Source of the DNA: Anaerococcus urinomassiliensis
Lineage (GTDB): Bacteria; Bacillota; Clostridia; Tissierellales; Peptoniphilaceae
Assembly (NCBI RefSeq): GCF_900128425.1
Contig: NZ_LT635782.1
Span: 124,464-188,463 of the forward strand
DNA length: 64,000 nucleotides
Direction of reading: 5' to 3'
The position numbers and the translations under genes are program-made. The notes under the pieces were generated by a model. It saw only the letters and a program-made list of their open reading frames with translations, was not told the origin of the DNA and did not search any database. This document shows positions 1 to 9,357 of this stretch, in pieces. Position 1 is the stretch's first letter; each line of letters begins with the position of its first letter.

Positions 1-1
1 C

Positions 2-214
2 CTCCTAGCTGAGGTAAAAGATGATGACATACCCAAGGGTCGCAATGAAATTAAAATCAATGGCAATGACCTAAAAGACCTAGGTTTTAAAGAGGGCAAA
101 GAACTAGGGGATACCCTAAGAGAAATAGAAAACTTAATTTACGAAGAGAAACTAATCAACAATAAAAAAGATATTATAAATTACCTTAAAGAAAGCCTTG
201 ATATTGTTGATTGA
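2..214 (+). CDS. cca: CCA-adding enzyme (tRNA nucleotidyltransferase), C-terminal end only
   Basis: Only the last 70 codons lie in the window; the reading frame is open to the left edge and stops at TGA 212-214. The tail contains IKINGNDLKDLGFKEGKELG followed by a helical end, which is the typical C-terminal substrate-recognition segment of class II tRNA nucleotidyltransferases, enzymes that add CCA to tRNA 3' ends. The catalytic head domain is outside the window, so poly(A) polymerase-like relatives cannot be excluded. The gap to tig is about 55 bases and holds a candidate promoter. Confidence 0.7.
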   Translation, partial: LLAEVKDDDIPKGRNEIKINGNDLKDLGFKEGKELGDTLREIENLIYEEKLINNKKDIINYLKESLDIVD

Positions 215-234
215 TAGCTAAATTGAAGTATATT
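207..234 (+). promoter_or_regulatory. Candidate sigmaA promoter for tig
   Basis: TTGATT (207-212), 16-base spacer, TATATT (229-234), ending 34 bases before the trigger factor start. The -35 box overlaps the stop codon region of the upstream gene. Reasonable match but no experimental support. Confidence 0.45.
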
Positions 235-268
235 AACAAAATGAGTAGCTATCAAGCAGGAGGAATAA

Positions 269-1639
269 ATGACAGAATTAAAATCTCATGAAAATAATAT
301 TGCAAAATTTGAATTTGATGTAAAATATGACGACTTTGAAAAAGCTATAAACAAGGTTTATAACAGAAATAAGAAAAGATATAGACTAGATGGCTTTAGA
401 GCTGGTCACGTACCTAGAAGAGTTCTAGAAAAAATGTACGGTCCAGAAATCTTCTACGATGAAGCTATCCAACTAGTATTCCCTGAACCTTATGAAAAAG
501 CAATTGAAGAACTTCAACTTGAACCAATTGCTCAACCAAATGTTGACCTTGACGATATCGAAAAAGGCAAAGACATTACTTTCAAAGTTGATGTTGAAAC
601 AAAACCACATCCAGTATTAGGCGACTATGACAACCTAATCATAGAAGAAGTTGAAGCAGAAGTTACTGATGCTGATATCGAAAACGAATTAAAGAAACAA
701 CAAGAAGAAAATGCTAGATTAATCCCAGTAGAAGATAGAGAAGCTAAAGAAGGAGATACAGTAAATATCGACTTTGACGGCTACCTAGATGGAGAAAGAT
801 TTGAAGGCGGCAAGGCTGAAGATTACGATCTAGTATTAGGTTCTAAGACATTTATAGAAGGTTTCGAAGACCAAGTTGCTGGACACAAAGTTGGAGATAA
901 ATTTGATGTAAATGTAACATTCCCAGAAGATTACCAAGCAAAGGAATTCCAAGGCAAAGATGCAAAATTTGAAGTAGAAATCAACTCTATTACAGAAAAA
1001 GAACTACCAGAAATTGACGATGAATTTGCTATGGACATCTCAGAGTTTGAAACACTAGATGAACTAAAAGCTGACCTTAAAGAAAAGCTAAAAGAAGACA
1101 AGGAAAACTATAGAACAAATATGATGCAAAACCAAGCTATAGACGCTCTAGTAAGAGCAAGTGAAGTTAGTGCACCAGAATCTATGGTAAATAGTGAAAT
1201 TGATATCGAGATGCAAAATCTTGACCAAAGATTACAACAAATGGGTATTAGCCTAGCTCAATATGTTGAAATGACACAAATGGATATCAATGAAATCAGA
1301 AACCAATACAAAGAACAAGCTGAAGCTAGAGTAAAAGCTAACCTTGTAATTGACGAAGTTGCTCTAAAAGAAGGCTTTGAAGTAAGTGATGAAGAAATCG
1401 AAGCTGAAATCAACGAATCAGCTAAGATGTATGGGGTTGATGATATCGAAAAATTCAAAGAAATCTTTAGCAAAAACGTATCTGATGATACAGTAAAAGA
1501 AAATATAAGAAGACGTAAGGCTGTTGAATTCTTAGTAGAAAAAGCAAAAGCTCTACCTCACGAAGAATACCACAAAGCAGTAGGTGAAGACCACGACCAC
1601 AGCCACGAAGAAGATTCTAAAGAAGGCGAAGATAAATAA
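269..1639 (+). CDS. tig: Trigger factor, ribosome-associated chaperone
   Basis: Trigger factor binds the ribosome exit tunnel and folds nascent chains; it also has peptidyl-prolyl isomerase activity. The 456-aa length is normal. The N-terminal domain carries the ribosome-binding signature (GFRAGHVPRRVLEK, around residues 41-54). A central FKBP-like domain follows (GDTVNIDFDGYLDGERFEGG, about residues 162-181), then the helical C-terminal chaperone arms. The last 25 residues are rich in His, Asp and Glu, suggesting a metal-binding tail; such tails are common in the family but vary. The start follows a strong SD (AGGAGG, 6 bases before ATG). It is first in a tig-clpP-clpX-lon-engB run, the usual Firmicutes order. 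Confidence 0.97.
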   Translation: MTELKSHENNIAKFEFDVKYDDFEKAINKVYNRNKKRYRLDGFRAGHVPRRVLEKMYGPEIFYDEAIQLVFPEPYEKAIEELQLEPIAQPNVDLDDIEKGKDITFKVDVETKPHPVLGDYDNLIIEEVEAEVTDADIENELKKQQEENARLIPVEDREAKEGDTVNIDFDGYLDGERFEGGKAEDYDLVLGSKTFIEGFEDQVAGHKVGDKFDVNVTFPEDYQAKEFQGKDAKFEVEINSITEKELPEIDDEFAMDISEFETLDELKADLKEKLKEDKENYRTNMMQNQAIDALVRASEVSAPESMVNSEIDIEMQNLDQRLQQMGISLAQYVEMTQMDINEIRNQYKEQAEARVKANLVIDEVALKEGFEVSDEEIEAEINESAKMYGVDDIEKFKEIFSKNVSDDTVKENIRRRKAVEFLVEKAKALPHEEYHKAVGEDHDHSHEEDSKEGEDK

Positions 1640-1675
1640 GATATCGCAAACCCTTAATATATAAGGAGATTTGTA

Positions 1676-2275
1676 ATGAATACTAAAAATTACCTAGTTC
1701 CAACGGTAGTAGAACAAACAAACAAAGGCGAAAGAGCCTATGATATATACTCAAGACTTCTAAAGGATAGGATTATTTTCCTATCTGGAGAAGTAAACGA
1801 TCAAATGAGTGATATCATCATCGCCCAACTCTTATTTTTGGAAAGCGAAGATCCAGATAAGGATATCCAATTTTATATCAATTCCCCAGGTGGAGTTGTT
1901 ACAAGTGGTCTTGCTATATACGATACAATGAATTATATCAAACCTGATGTTTCAACTATCTGTATAGGCCAAGCTGCTTCAATGGGTGCAGTACTCTTAT
2001 CATCTGGAGCAAAGGGCAAGAGATACTCTCTACCAAATTCAAATATAATGATCCACCAACCATCTGGTGGTGCCCAAGGTCAAGCCTCAGACATAGTGAT
2101 CCAAGCTGAACAAATAATCAAAATCAAGGAAAGATTAAACAAGATTTTGGCAGATAATACTGGTCAAAAACTTGAAAAAATCGTAAAAGATACCGACAGG
2201 GACTTTGCTATGACAGCTCAGGAAGCCCTAGAATATGGACTAATTGACCAAGTAATTGAAAGTAAGTTAGACTAA
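1676..2275 (+). CDS. clpP: ATP-dependent Clp protease proteolytic subunit
   Basis: ClpP forms the tetradecameric serine-protease barrel that degrades substrates unfolded by ClpX. The 199-aa protein has the full catalytic triad: Ser102 in [10 protein letters not shown], His127 in IMIHQPSGG and Asp176 in DTDRDFAMT. The N-terminal propeptide-like segment is short. An SD (AAGGAG) precedes the ATG. The stop codon overlaps the clpX start (TAATG), so the two are translationally coupled. No CtsR heptad repeat was seen upstream, so heat regulation would have to act further up. Confidence 0.97.
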   Translation: MNTKNYLVPTVVEQTNKGERAYDIYSRLLKDRIIFLSGEVNDQMSDIIIAQLLFLESEDPDKDIQFYINSPGGVVTSGLAIYDTMNYIKPDVSTICIGQAASMGAVLLSSGAKGKRYSLPNSNIMIHQPSGGAQGQASDIVIQAEQIIKIKERLNKILADNTGQKLEKIVKDTDRDFAMTAQEALEYGLIDQVIESKLD

Positions 2276-3498
2276 TGGCAAATATTGAAAACGACGATAT
2301 AAGATGTTCATTTTGTGGCAAGGATTCTAGCCAAGTAAAAAGAATAATAGCTGGACCAAATGCATACATTTGTAATGAATGTATAGACCTTTGTTCTGAA
2401 ATCATTAACAATGAAGTTGGATTTACTGAAGATGATGGCGAGGACTATGAACTTGAACTATCCACACCTGCAGAAATCGATGAATTTTTAAATGATTATG
2501 TTATTGGTCAAGATAAGGCAAAAAAGACCTTGGCAGTAGCTGTCTATAACCACTACAAACGCATTAGTTCCAATAATATAGACGATGAGGTCGAGCTTAA
2601 CAAGTCAAATATTTTGATGCTAGGACCTACTGGTTCTGGTAAGACTCTCCTTGCTCAAACCCTTGCCAGAAAGCTCAATGTTCCATTTGCTATAGCAGAT
2701 GCGACAAGTCTTACAGAAGCAGGTTATGTTGGCGAGGATGTCGAAAACATAATATTAAAACTAATTCAAGCAGCAGACTATGATATAGAAAAAGCTGAAC
2801 ATGGGATTATCTATGTAGATGAGATTGACAAGATTACTCGTAAGAGCGAAAATCCATCCATAACTCGTGATGTCTCAGGTGAGGGAGTCCAACAAGCCTT
2901 GCTAAAACTAATAGAAGGTACTGTTGCTAACGTTCCACCACAAGGTGGCAGAAAGCACCCAAGCCAAGAGTATATCCAGGTAGATACTTCAAATATTTTG
3001 TTTATACTTGGTGGAGCCTTTGATGGTATTGAAGATATCATCAATCGCAGACAAGCTCAAAAAACTATAGGTTTTGGTGCAGAGATCAAGTCAGTAGACC
3101 ACAAGGCAAATCTAGCTGATGTGAATACAGAAGACTTATTAAAATTTGGTTTGATACCTGAATTTATTGGCAGGGTTCCAATAATAGTAACACTTGATAG
3201 CCTAGATTGTGATGCCCTAGTGAGAATATTAAAAGAACCAAAAAATTCGCTAATCAAGCAATACCAAAAAATGTTTGAATTAGATAATGTCAAATTGACT
3301 TTCAAGGATGATGCTGTTATTGAGATAGCTAACAAGGCTATAGCCCAAAAGACTGGAGCTCGTGGTCTTAGAACTATCCTTGAAGATTTGCTTTTAGATG
3401 TTATGTATGAAATACCATCAAAAACTGACATTAAAGAAGTCATTGTTACAAAAGAATCTATTGACGATAAGTCAAAGCTAAAATACAAGAAAAGATAA
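2275..3498 (+). CDS. clpX: ATP-dependent Clp protease ATP-binding subunit ClpX
   Basis: AAA+ unfoldase that feeds substrates to ClpP. The 407-aa protein begins with a C4 zinc-binding domain (CSFCGK near residue 11, then CNECIDLC near residue 34). The AAA+ core has Walker A GPTGSGKT (about residues 118-125), the GYVGEDVE pore region, Walker [10 protein letters not shown], and the sensor-2/C-terminal domain with [10 protein letters not shown]. The start overlaps the clpP stop by one base. A rho-independent terminator lies between this gene and lon. Confidence 0.97.
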   Translation: MANIENDDIRCSFCGKDSSQVKRIIAGPNAYICNECIDLCSEIINNEVGFTEDDGEDYELELSTPAEIDEFLNDYVIGQDKAKKTLAVAVYNHYKRISSNNIDDEVELNKSNILMLGPTGSGKTLLAQTLARKLNVPFAIADATSLTEAGYVGEDVENIILKLIQAADYDIEKAEHGIIYVDEIDKITRKSENPSITRDVSGEGVQQALLKLIEGTVANVPPQGGRKHPSQEYIQVDTSNILFILGGAFDGIEDIINRRQAQKTIGFGAEIKSVDHKANLADVNTEDLLKFGLIPEFIGRVPIIVTLDSLDCDALVRILKEPKNSLIKQYQKMFELDNVKLTFKDDAVIEIANKAIAQKTGARGLRTILEDLLLDVMYEIPSKTDIKEVIVTKESIDDKSKLKYKKR

Positions 3499-3510
3499 GA
3501 GAGATTTGAA

Positions 3511-3539
3511 AAGGGGGATGGCTTACCATTCCCTTTTTT
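3511..3539 (+). terminator. Rho-independent terminator between clpX and lon
   Basis: An 11-bp stem (AAGGGGGATGG pairing with CCATTCCCTTT, with two G-U pairs), a CTTA loop and a run of six T. It sits only 12 bases after the clpX stop and 15 bases before lon, so it may set the ratio of lon to clpPX by partial readthrough. Confidence 0.8.
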
Positions 3540-3554
3540 GAGAGGAAAATATAT

Positions 3555-5885
3555 ATGAGCGATGTTTATAAAATAAGCACAAATGAATATCCTCTTGTTC
3601 CACTAAGGGGACTATGGGCATATCCAAATACCATACTTAATTTTGATTGTGCAAGGCCTATATCCAAAAAAGCCATAGAAGATGCGAACATTAGAAACAC
3701 AGATGTGTTTTTAGTAAATCAAAAAAATGTATTTGAGGAAAACCCAAAGGCGGATGGACTCTATGATTTTGGTATGGTTGTAAGTATCAAGGAATCATTT
3801 AACTTGCCAAATGGAGATATTAGAGTCTATGTCCAAGCAAAGGCGATTGCAAAGATTGAAGAAGTAAAAATTGGCGAGGGATTCTACAGGGCAAGCGTCA
3901 CTGAATATGAATATATAGAAGAAAATGAAAAAGACACTAAGAAAAAGCAAGCTCTTAGAAAACTACTTATAGAAGATTTCAAAACATATGTAGAGCTAGA
4001 TGGCAATACTTTTGACGATTCAGTATTTTCCATAAGCGAAGTTACCAATCTTCATAGGTTGGCTGATATCATAATATACCACCTAGACTTAAGGGCAGAT
4101 GAATATTATGAGCTTTTAGCAGAGCTTGATTGCGAAAAAAGACTAACCCTCCTTCACCAAATTCTTATGAAAGAAATAGACTTAAAAAATCTTTCTAATG
4201 AAATTGATCAAGAAGTTCAAGAAAATATCAACCAATCTCAAAAAGAATACTACTTAAGAGAAAAAATTGATGTCATAAAAAAAGAACTAAACGAGACGAC
4301 AGGAGAATTTGACAACGAGACTGATCAATATAGGGAAAAAATAAAAAAACTCAAAATTGATAAGGACAGCAAGGAATCCTTGCTAAAAGATTTATCCCGC
4401 TTGGAAACAATACCAGAAATGAGTCCTGATTATGGAGTTATTAGTTCATACCTTGACTTCACAATAAACTTGCCATGGTCAAAAAAGACCAAAGATCTTC
4501 TAGACATAAAAAGAGCAGAAAAAGTCCTAAATGAAGATCACTATGGCCTAGATGAAGTAAAAGAGAGAATATTAGAATCAATCGCTGTAAGAATTAAGAA
4601 CAAAAATAACCAAGGGTCTGTGATATGTTTAGTTGGACCTCCAGGAGTGGGAAAGACTTCTATAGCCAAATCTATAGCAAGGGCCCTTGACCGTAAATTT
4701 GTTTCTATGAGGCTTGGCGGTGTAACCGACGAAAGCGAGATTAGAGGCCACAGAAGAACCTACGTTGGAGCAATGGCTGGTAGACTTATGAACAATATCA
4801 ACAGGTGTGGAGTCAAAAACCCAGTGTTTTTGCTAGATGAGATTGATAAATTGGGTTCTGATTTTAGGGGAGACCCTTCATCAGCACTTCTTGAAGTTCT
4901 AGATTCTGAACAAAATGATAAATTTATAGATAGATACCTAGATATTCCATTTGACCTATCAGATGTGTTTTTCATAACAACGGCCAATGACCCAAATGAA
5001 ATTCCTGATCCCCTATACGATAGATTAGAGATAATAGAGGTCTCTGGCTATACAATGAACGAAAAATTAAATATAGGAAAAAAATATCTAATCAAAAAAG
5101 AATTGGAGAAAAATGGCCTCAAGGAAGACGAACTTACAATTTCTGATGCTGTGATAGAACATATAATCAAAAACTACACTAGAGAAGCTGGTGTTCGTGA
5201 ACTAGAGCGACTTATTGATAAGATTTGTAGAAGAGCTGTAAAGGAAATCTTAGAAGGCAAAGATAAGGTTAGAGTTACAATGACAAACTACAATAAGTAC
5301 CTAGGAAGAGAAAGGTTCTTAGACGATCATATCTCTCGTGAGGATAAGGTTGGAGTTGTAAATGGCCTTGCTTGGACATCTGTAGGCGGAACCATGCTAA
5401 CCATTGAAGCAAATGTAATGGATGGCAAGGGTAGTGTAGAATTCACTGGATCTCTTGGGGATGTTATGAAAGAATCTGGCCAAGCAGCTATGACCTATAT
5501 TAGGTCAAATGCCAAAGAACTAGGAATTCGTGGCAAATTCTATGACAACAAGGACATACACGTCCATATACCAGAGGGAGCAACTCCAAAGGACGGCCCA
5601 TCTGCAGGTATAACTATGACAACAGCTATGGTATCTTCACTTACTGGCAAAAAGGTGAGAAACAACATAGCTATGACTGGTGAAGTAACTATAACAGGAA
5701 CTGTTCTTCCAATAGGAGGACTAAAGGAAAAAGCCCTTGCAGCCTATTCATATGGAATAAGGGATGTAATAATTCCAGAGAAAAATAAGAAAGATACTGA
5801 AGATATACCAAAGGAAATCAGAGATAAGATTAACTTTATTGAAGTTTCCAATGTTTCTGAAGTATTAGATAGGGCCTTGATATGA
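3555..5885 (+). CDS. lon: ATP-dependent protease Lon (LonA)
   Basis: LonA is a soluble homohexameric AAA+ protease for damaged and regulatory proteins. The 776-aa protein is full length: an N-terminal substrate-binding domain (LVPLRG at residue 14), coiled coil around residues 215-290, Walker A GPPGVGKT near residue 362, Walker B VFLLDEIDK, and the C-terminal S16 protease domain. The catalytic dyad is Ser683 (in PKDGPSAG) and Lys726 (in GGLKEK), 43 residues apart as in E. coli Lon. Its last codons overlap engB by 4 bases (ATGA), matching the lon-engB pair of other Firmicutes. Confidence 0.97.
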   Translation: MSDVYKISTNEYPLVPLRGLWAYPNTILNFDCARPISKKAIEDANIRNTDVFLVNQKNVFEENPKADGLYDFGMVVSIKESFNLPNGDIRVYVQAKAIAKIEEVKIGEGFYRASVTEYEYIEENEKDTKKKQALRKLLIEDFKTYVELDGNTFDDSVFSISEVTNLHRLADIIIYHLDLRADEYYELLAELDCEKRLTLLHQILMKEIDLKNLSNEIDQEVQENINQSQKEYYLREKIDVIKKELNETTGEFDNETDQYREKIKKLKIDKDSKESLLKDLSRLETIPEMSPDYGVISSYLDFTINLPWSKKTKDLLDIKRAEKVLNEDHYGLDEVKERILESIAVRIKNKNNQGSVICLVGPPGVGKTSIAKSIARALDRKFVSMRLGGVTDESEIRGHRRTYVGAMAGRLMNNINRCGVKNPVFLLDEIDKLGSDFRGDPSSALLEVLDSEQNDKFIDRYLDIPFDLSDVFFITTANDPNEIPDPLYDRLEIIEVSGYTMNEKLNIGKKYLIKKELEKNGLKEDELTISDAVIEHIIKNYTREAGVRELERLIDKICRRAVKEILEGKDKVRVTMTNYNKYLGRERFLDDHISREDKVGVVNGLAWTSVGGTMLTIEANVMDGKGSVEFTGSLGDVMKESGQAAMTYIRSNAKELGIRGKFYDNKDIHVHIPEGATPKDGPSAGITMTTAMVSSLTGKKVRNNIAMTGEVTITGTVLPIGGLKEKALAAYSYGIRDVIIPEKNKKDTEDIPKEIRDKINFIEVSNVSEVLDRALI

Positions 5886-6469
5886 AATTTAAAAGTATTG
5901 AATTAGAACAAGTAGCTGGATTTAAGTCCCAATGGCCAAGTGAAAATATCGAAGAAATTGCCTTTGTGGGCAGATCTAATGTTGGTAAATCCTCATTTAT
6001 AAATGCTTTCCTGGGTAGAAAGTCTTTGGCTAAGACTTCGTCAATACCAGGCAAAACTAGGACTATCAATTTTTATAACATAGATAATAAATTTAGACTA
6101 GTAGATCTACCTGGTTACGGATATGCCAAGGTGAGCAAAAAAGAAAGGGAAAAGTGGGATAAATTAATAAACGAATATCTACATGATAGGGAAAACTTAA
6201 AGGAAGTCTTTCTCCTTGTAGATATTCGCCACGAACCAACTGACCTTGACCGCCAAATGTATGCTTGGATCATAGATTCAGGCTTTACTGGCTTTATTAT
6301 TGCCACAAAATACGATAAAATTTCAAAAAATCAACTACAAAAACATATAAAGGCTATTATGAAGAAATTAGACGTTGAAGATGAGGGGCTGATATTTGCC
6401 TATTCATCTGAAAACAAGCACAATTTGGGCGTGATACACGAACAAATTGAAGTAATAATAAATAACTAG
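5882..6469 (+). CDS. engB: Ribosome-biogenesis GTPase EngB/YsxC
   Basis: TRAFAC-class GTPase needed for 50S subunit maturation. The 195-aa protein shows all G motifs: G1 GRSNVGKSS (near residue 31), G2 Thr in GKTRTINFY, G3 DLPGYGYAKV, G4 TKYDK (the usual N/TKxD), and a G5-like SSE near the end. The start overlaps the lon stop (ATGA), so translation is coupled. The gene is also called ysxC or yihA. Confidence 0.96.
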   Translation: MKFKSIELEQVAGFKSQWPSENIEEIAFVGRSNVGKSSFINAFLGRKSLAKTSSIPGKTRTINFYNIDNKFRLVDLPGYGYAKVSKKEREKWDKLINEYLHDRENLKEVFLLVDIRHEPTDLDRQMYAWIIDSGFTGFIIATKYDKISKNQLQKHIKAIMKKLDVEDEGLIFAYSSENKHNLGVIHEQIEVIINN

Positions 6470-6698
6470 TAGTATATCTAATCAATAAATTGCTCAAAAG
6501 TTTAGAATTTTGCTTTTAATATTTATATTAGGGTGTAATATTCCTTTGAGCAATACTATATTGTGCTTATATACCTAGCAAAACAAGGACATTGCAAAAT
6601 AATGTTAAAGTTTCAAGTCTTGTTATTTAGAAGCCTTGTATATATTTGAGATCTTTGTTAGTATATAAGCACTATAATACATAACTTCAGGAGGGATT
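6470..6698 (+). promoter_or_regulatory. Untranslated region upstream of the flavoprotein gene, with a 10-bp inverted repeat
   Basis: This 229-base gap contains ATTGCTCAAA (6489-6498) and its exact inverse TTTGAGCAAT (6545-6554), 46 bases apart. A TATAAT -10 box lies at 6673-6678, with no convincing -35, and an SD (AGGAGG) just before 6699. The inverted repeat has no T-run, so it is a long-range hairpin or a two-site operator rather than a clear terminator for engB. Confidence 0.35.
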
Positions 6699-8543
6699 AT
6701 GAAGTACAAAAAAATATTACCATACATATTATCATTCTCTATGCTTTTAACAGCATGTGGAGGAAATGGAGCTGACAATAAGCCAGCAGAAGAAAAGACA
6801 GAGACAGAACAAACAGAGCAAACAGAAGTAGAAGAAAAAGAAACTACTGAGACTGAAAGCTCTAAAGAAGATGCAACAGGGGAAACATTTGAAGGTAAGG
6901 CAAAAGGCTTTAAGGGAGATGTTATAGCTAAAGTTACCTTTGATGGAGACAAAATAGCATCTATTGAAACAGAAAATGAAGAAACAGAAGGTCTTGGCGC
7001 TGCTGCTATCGAAAAACTTATTCCAGAAATGGTAGATAACCAAACAGTTAATATAGATACAGTATCTGGAGCTACATTCTCATCAACAGCCCTAATTGAA
7101 GCTGTAAGCGCAGCAATTACTGAAAGTGGCAGAGATGTTGCTGACTTTCAAAATGAAGTTGCTGGCGACAAAGAAAAGACAGAATCAAGTAAAGACGTTG
7201 ACGTTGTTGTAGTTGGTGGTGGTGGAGCAGGATTTGCAGCTGCAGTAACCGCTAAAGAAAACGGCGCAGATGTAGTATTACTAGAAAAAATGCCACAAGT
7301 TGGTGGTAACACATTAATCTCTGGTGGAGAATACGCTGCTCCAGAAAACGACCTTCAAAAAGAAGAAGGAATCGAAGATAGCAAAGAACAATTCGCGAAC
7401 GATGTAAAAGAAGCTGGCGGAGATCCAGAACTAATAGATGTCCTTGCTGATCATGCAACAGAAGATGCTTATTGGCTACGTGACGATATCGGAGTTGAAT
7501 GGTTAGACAGCCTAATGTTCTTTGGTGGACACTCTGTAAAAAGATCACTAATACCAGCAGCTCACTCAGGTAACGAACTAATTAAAAATTACCTTAAAAA
7601 ATGTGAAGAACTTGGCATTGAAGTAATCACAGAAGCAGATGTCAAAGAGATTCTTACAGAAGATAACAAAATCACTGGAGTAAAAGCTGAAACTGATGAT
7701 GGAGAATTGACAGTTAATGCTAAATCAGTTGTTCTTGCAACAGGTGGTTTTGGTTCAAACGATGAAATGACATATGAAAACGACCATGAAATAGACGAAT
7801 ACGTAAAATCAACCAACTCACCAGGAGCTACAGGTGATGGTATCATCATGGCAGAAGCTCTAGGTGCAGATACAGTAGACATGGATAAGATCCAACTATA
7901 TCCAGTATGTGACCCAGAAACAGGTAGACTACTATATGTAGGAGATACAAGACTTGTTGGTGGTGCACTACTAGTAAACAAAGAAGGAAAGAGATTTGTT
8001 GAAGAATTAGGAACAAGGCGTGAAATCTCTATGGCTATCAAAGCTCAAACAGACCACGTTGGTTACCTACTTTGGGATGAAAAATCAAACGAAGTAACAG
8101 GAACAATGGCATCAAACCCAGGGGAAGCTGAAGAACAATTCGATAAAGGAAACCTTGTTAAAGCAGACACAATCGAAGAGTTAGCTGAACACTTTGACCT
8201 TGACAAAGACCAATTACTAGAAACAGTTAAGACATTTAACGAAAACTCTAAAAATAAAAAAGATCCAGAATTTAACCTAAGAATGCTAGGATGGACTGTA
8301 GAAGAAGGGCCATACTATATGCTAAAAGCAGCGCCAGCAGTTCACCACACAATGGGTGGTTTGAAAATCAACACAGAAGCTCAAGTAATAGACAAAGATG
8401 GCAACCCAATCGAAGGTCTATACGCAGCAGGTGAAGTAACTGGTGGAATCCACGGATCAAACAGACTTGGATCAGCAGCTATAGCAGATATCACAGTATA
8501 CGGTAGAATAGCTGGTGAAAACGCAGCAAACTTTGCAAAATAG
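6699..8543 (+). CDS. Surface FMN-binding/FAD flavoprotein reductase lipoprotein (fumarate/urocanate reductase type)
   Basis: A 614-aa exported enzyme. It has a lipoprotein signal with lipobox LTAC (Cys20), then an acidic Glu/Thr-rich linker. An FMN_bind domain (about residues 60-145) carries the ApbE flavinylation motif DTVSGAT (Thr126). From residue 167 an FAD-binding fumarate-reductase-like domain follows, with dinucleotide motif VVVGGGGAGFAA and the end motif GGIHGSNRLGSAAIAD. Such proteins move electrons from a membrane flavin chain to an external acceptor in anaerobes. The acceptor (fumarate, urocanate, cinnamates or other) cannot be read from the sequence. It has its own promoter region and terminator, so it is monocistronic. 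No apbE gene is in the window. Confidence 0.88.
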   Translation: MKYKKILPYILSFSMLLTACGGNGADNKPAEEKTETEQTEQTEVEEKETTETESSKEDATGETFEGKAKGFKGDVIAKVTFDGDKIASIETENEETEGLGAAAIEKLIPEMVDNQTVNIDTVSGATFSSTALIEAVSAAITESGRDVADFQNEVAGDKEKTESSKDVDVVVVGGGGAGFAAAVTAKENGADVVLLEKMPQVGGNTLISGGEYAAPENDLQKEEGIEDSKEQFANDVKEAGGDPELIDVLADHATEDAYWLRDDIGVEWLDSLMFFGGHSVKRSLIPAAHSGNELIKNYLKKCEELGIEVITEADVKEILTEDNKITGVKAETDDGELTVNAKSVVLATGGFGSNDEMTYENDHEIDEYVKSTNSPGATGDGIIMAEALGADTVDMDKIQLYPVCDPETGRLLYVGDTRLVGGALLVNKEGKRFVEELGTRREISMAIKAQTDHVGYLLWDEKSNEVTGTMASNPGEAEEQFDKGNLVKADTIEELAEHFDLDKDQLLETVKTFNENSKNKKDPEFNLRMLGWTVEEGPYYMLKAAPAVHHTMGGLKINTEAQVIDKDGNPIEGLYAAGEVTGGIHGSNRLGSAAIADITVYGRIAGENAANFAK

Positions 8544-8559
8544 AAGAATATCAGAAAGA

Positions 8560-8587
8560 AAGAGGAGATAATCCTCTTCTTTTTTTG
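8560..8587 (+). terminator. Rho-independent terminator of the flavoprotein gene
   Basis: Stem AGAGGA/TCCTCT (8561-8566 and 8572-8577), 5-base loop, then a T-run from 8580. It begins 17 bases after the stop codon. Confidence 0.8.
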
Positions 8588-8591
8588 TGTA

Positions 8592-8620
8592 TTGACTTAC
8601 TAGGAAGATGAGTATATTAT
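8592..8620 (+). promoter_or_regulatory. sigmaA promoter for the small lipoprotein gene
   Basis: TTGACT (8592-8597), 17-base spacer, TATTAT (8615-8620), placed 28 bases before the start codon at 8649. Confidence 0.7.
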
Positions 8621-8648
8621 AAAAAACAAGAAGTAAATGGAGGCTCTT

Positions 8649-9104
8649 ATGAAAAAAATTATTCTTATGCTAATTTCTTTATTTTTACTAAGTGCTTGTA
8701 ATAAAGATGAAAGCTATGAAATTAAATTTGCTACTGGTGAAGTTTATAATTTTGAAGATTTGACAGTTTCTATAATAACAGACGAAGAGAAAATGATAGA
8801 AAAGGATATCTTTACGAGTTTTAATGACAAAGAAAAGACAAAAAAGATAGTTGACCTTTTGGCAAGATGCCAAGTAGCAGACGAGTCATATTCATATGCA
8901 TCTATCCCAGATTCTAATAGTCTTATTATAAATTTAATAAATGATAATAAAGAGGAGAGTATTTATATGTACGACTCTATAAGAGATGAGTCTACAAATA
9001 AATTTCACTATACTTTTTATGATAATCTTGGCGATTACGAAACCCCAACCCTACTATCTGATGATGATTTGATTTCTCAAATAAAAGATATTGTGGGCAA
9101 ATGA
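8649..9104 (+). CDS. Small predicted lipoprotein of unknown function
   Basis: 151 aa with a clear lipoprotein signal (MKKIILMLISLFLLSAC, lipobox LSAC) followed by a polar, mostly beta-looking domain. I do not recognise the family. I chose ATG 8649 rather than the upstream in-frame ATG 8637 because the SD GGAGG (8639-8643) lies inside the longer version and is correctly spaced (5 bases) for 8649. It has its own promoter and terminator, so it is a single-gene unit, probably anchored on the outer face of the membrane. Confidence 0.8.
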   Translation: MKKIILMLISLFLLSACNKDESYEIKFATGEVYNFEDLTVSIITDEEKMIEKDIFTSFNDKEKTKKIVDLLARCQVADESYSYASIPDSNSLIINLINDNKEESIYMYDSIRDESTNKFHYTFYDNLGDYETPTLLSDDDLISQIKDIVGK

Positions 9105-9116
9105 TTGATGACTATA

Positions 9117-9151
9117 ACTGGAAGATGAGCGTCTCATTTTCCAGTTTTTTT
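9117..9151 (+). terminator. Strong rho-independent terminator
   Basis: 13-bp stem (9117-9129 with 9133-9145, one G-U pair), 3-base loop CGT, then a run of T. It starts 12 bases after the lipoprotein stop. Confidence 0.92.
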
Positions 9152-9207
9152 ATTATAGTAATATATTCAGGGTAAATATATTATAAGAAGCATGAAGGAG
9201 AGTAAAA

Positions 9208-9357
9208 ATGAGATCTTTGGGCATATCCATGTATCCCGATAAATCTGACAACGGTGAATTAAAGAAATATTTAAAATCTGTCTATAAGAAGGCAGGGGAA
9301 TATTCATTTTTCAATCACATTTATGGAGAGGTGATAAATTTATATGATGAAACTTGA
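9208..9357 (+). pseudogene. N-terminal remnant of a MupG/DUF871-like protein
   Basis: A 49-codon reading frame with a good SD (AAGGAG) and ATG. It begins MRSLGISMYPDKSDNGELKK, which resembles the first beta-alpha unit of the DUF871/MupG TIM-barrel family (6-phospho-N-acetylmuramidase and relatives, about 350 aa). After about 27 residues the similarity stops and the frame ends, overlapping the start of the cutC-like gene by 14 bases. The simplest reading is an internal deletion that removed most of the gene and left its promoter end in front of cutC. It could still be translated and couple ribosomes into cutC. Confidence 0.5.

Noticed and set aside
7589..8041. 150-codon open frame on the minus strand
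   Set aside because: Shadow of the flavoprotein gene; Ser/Thr-rich composition produced by reverse reading.
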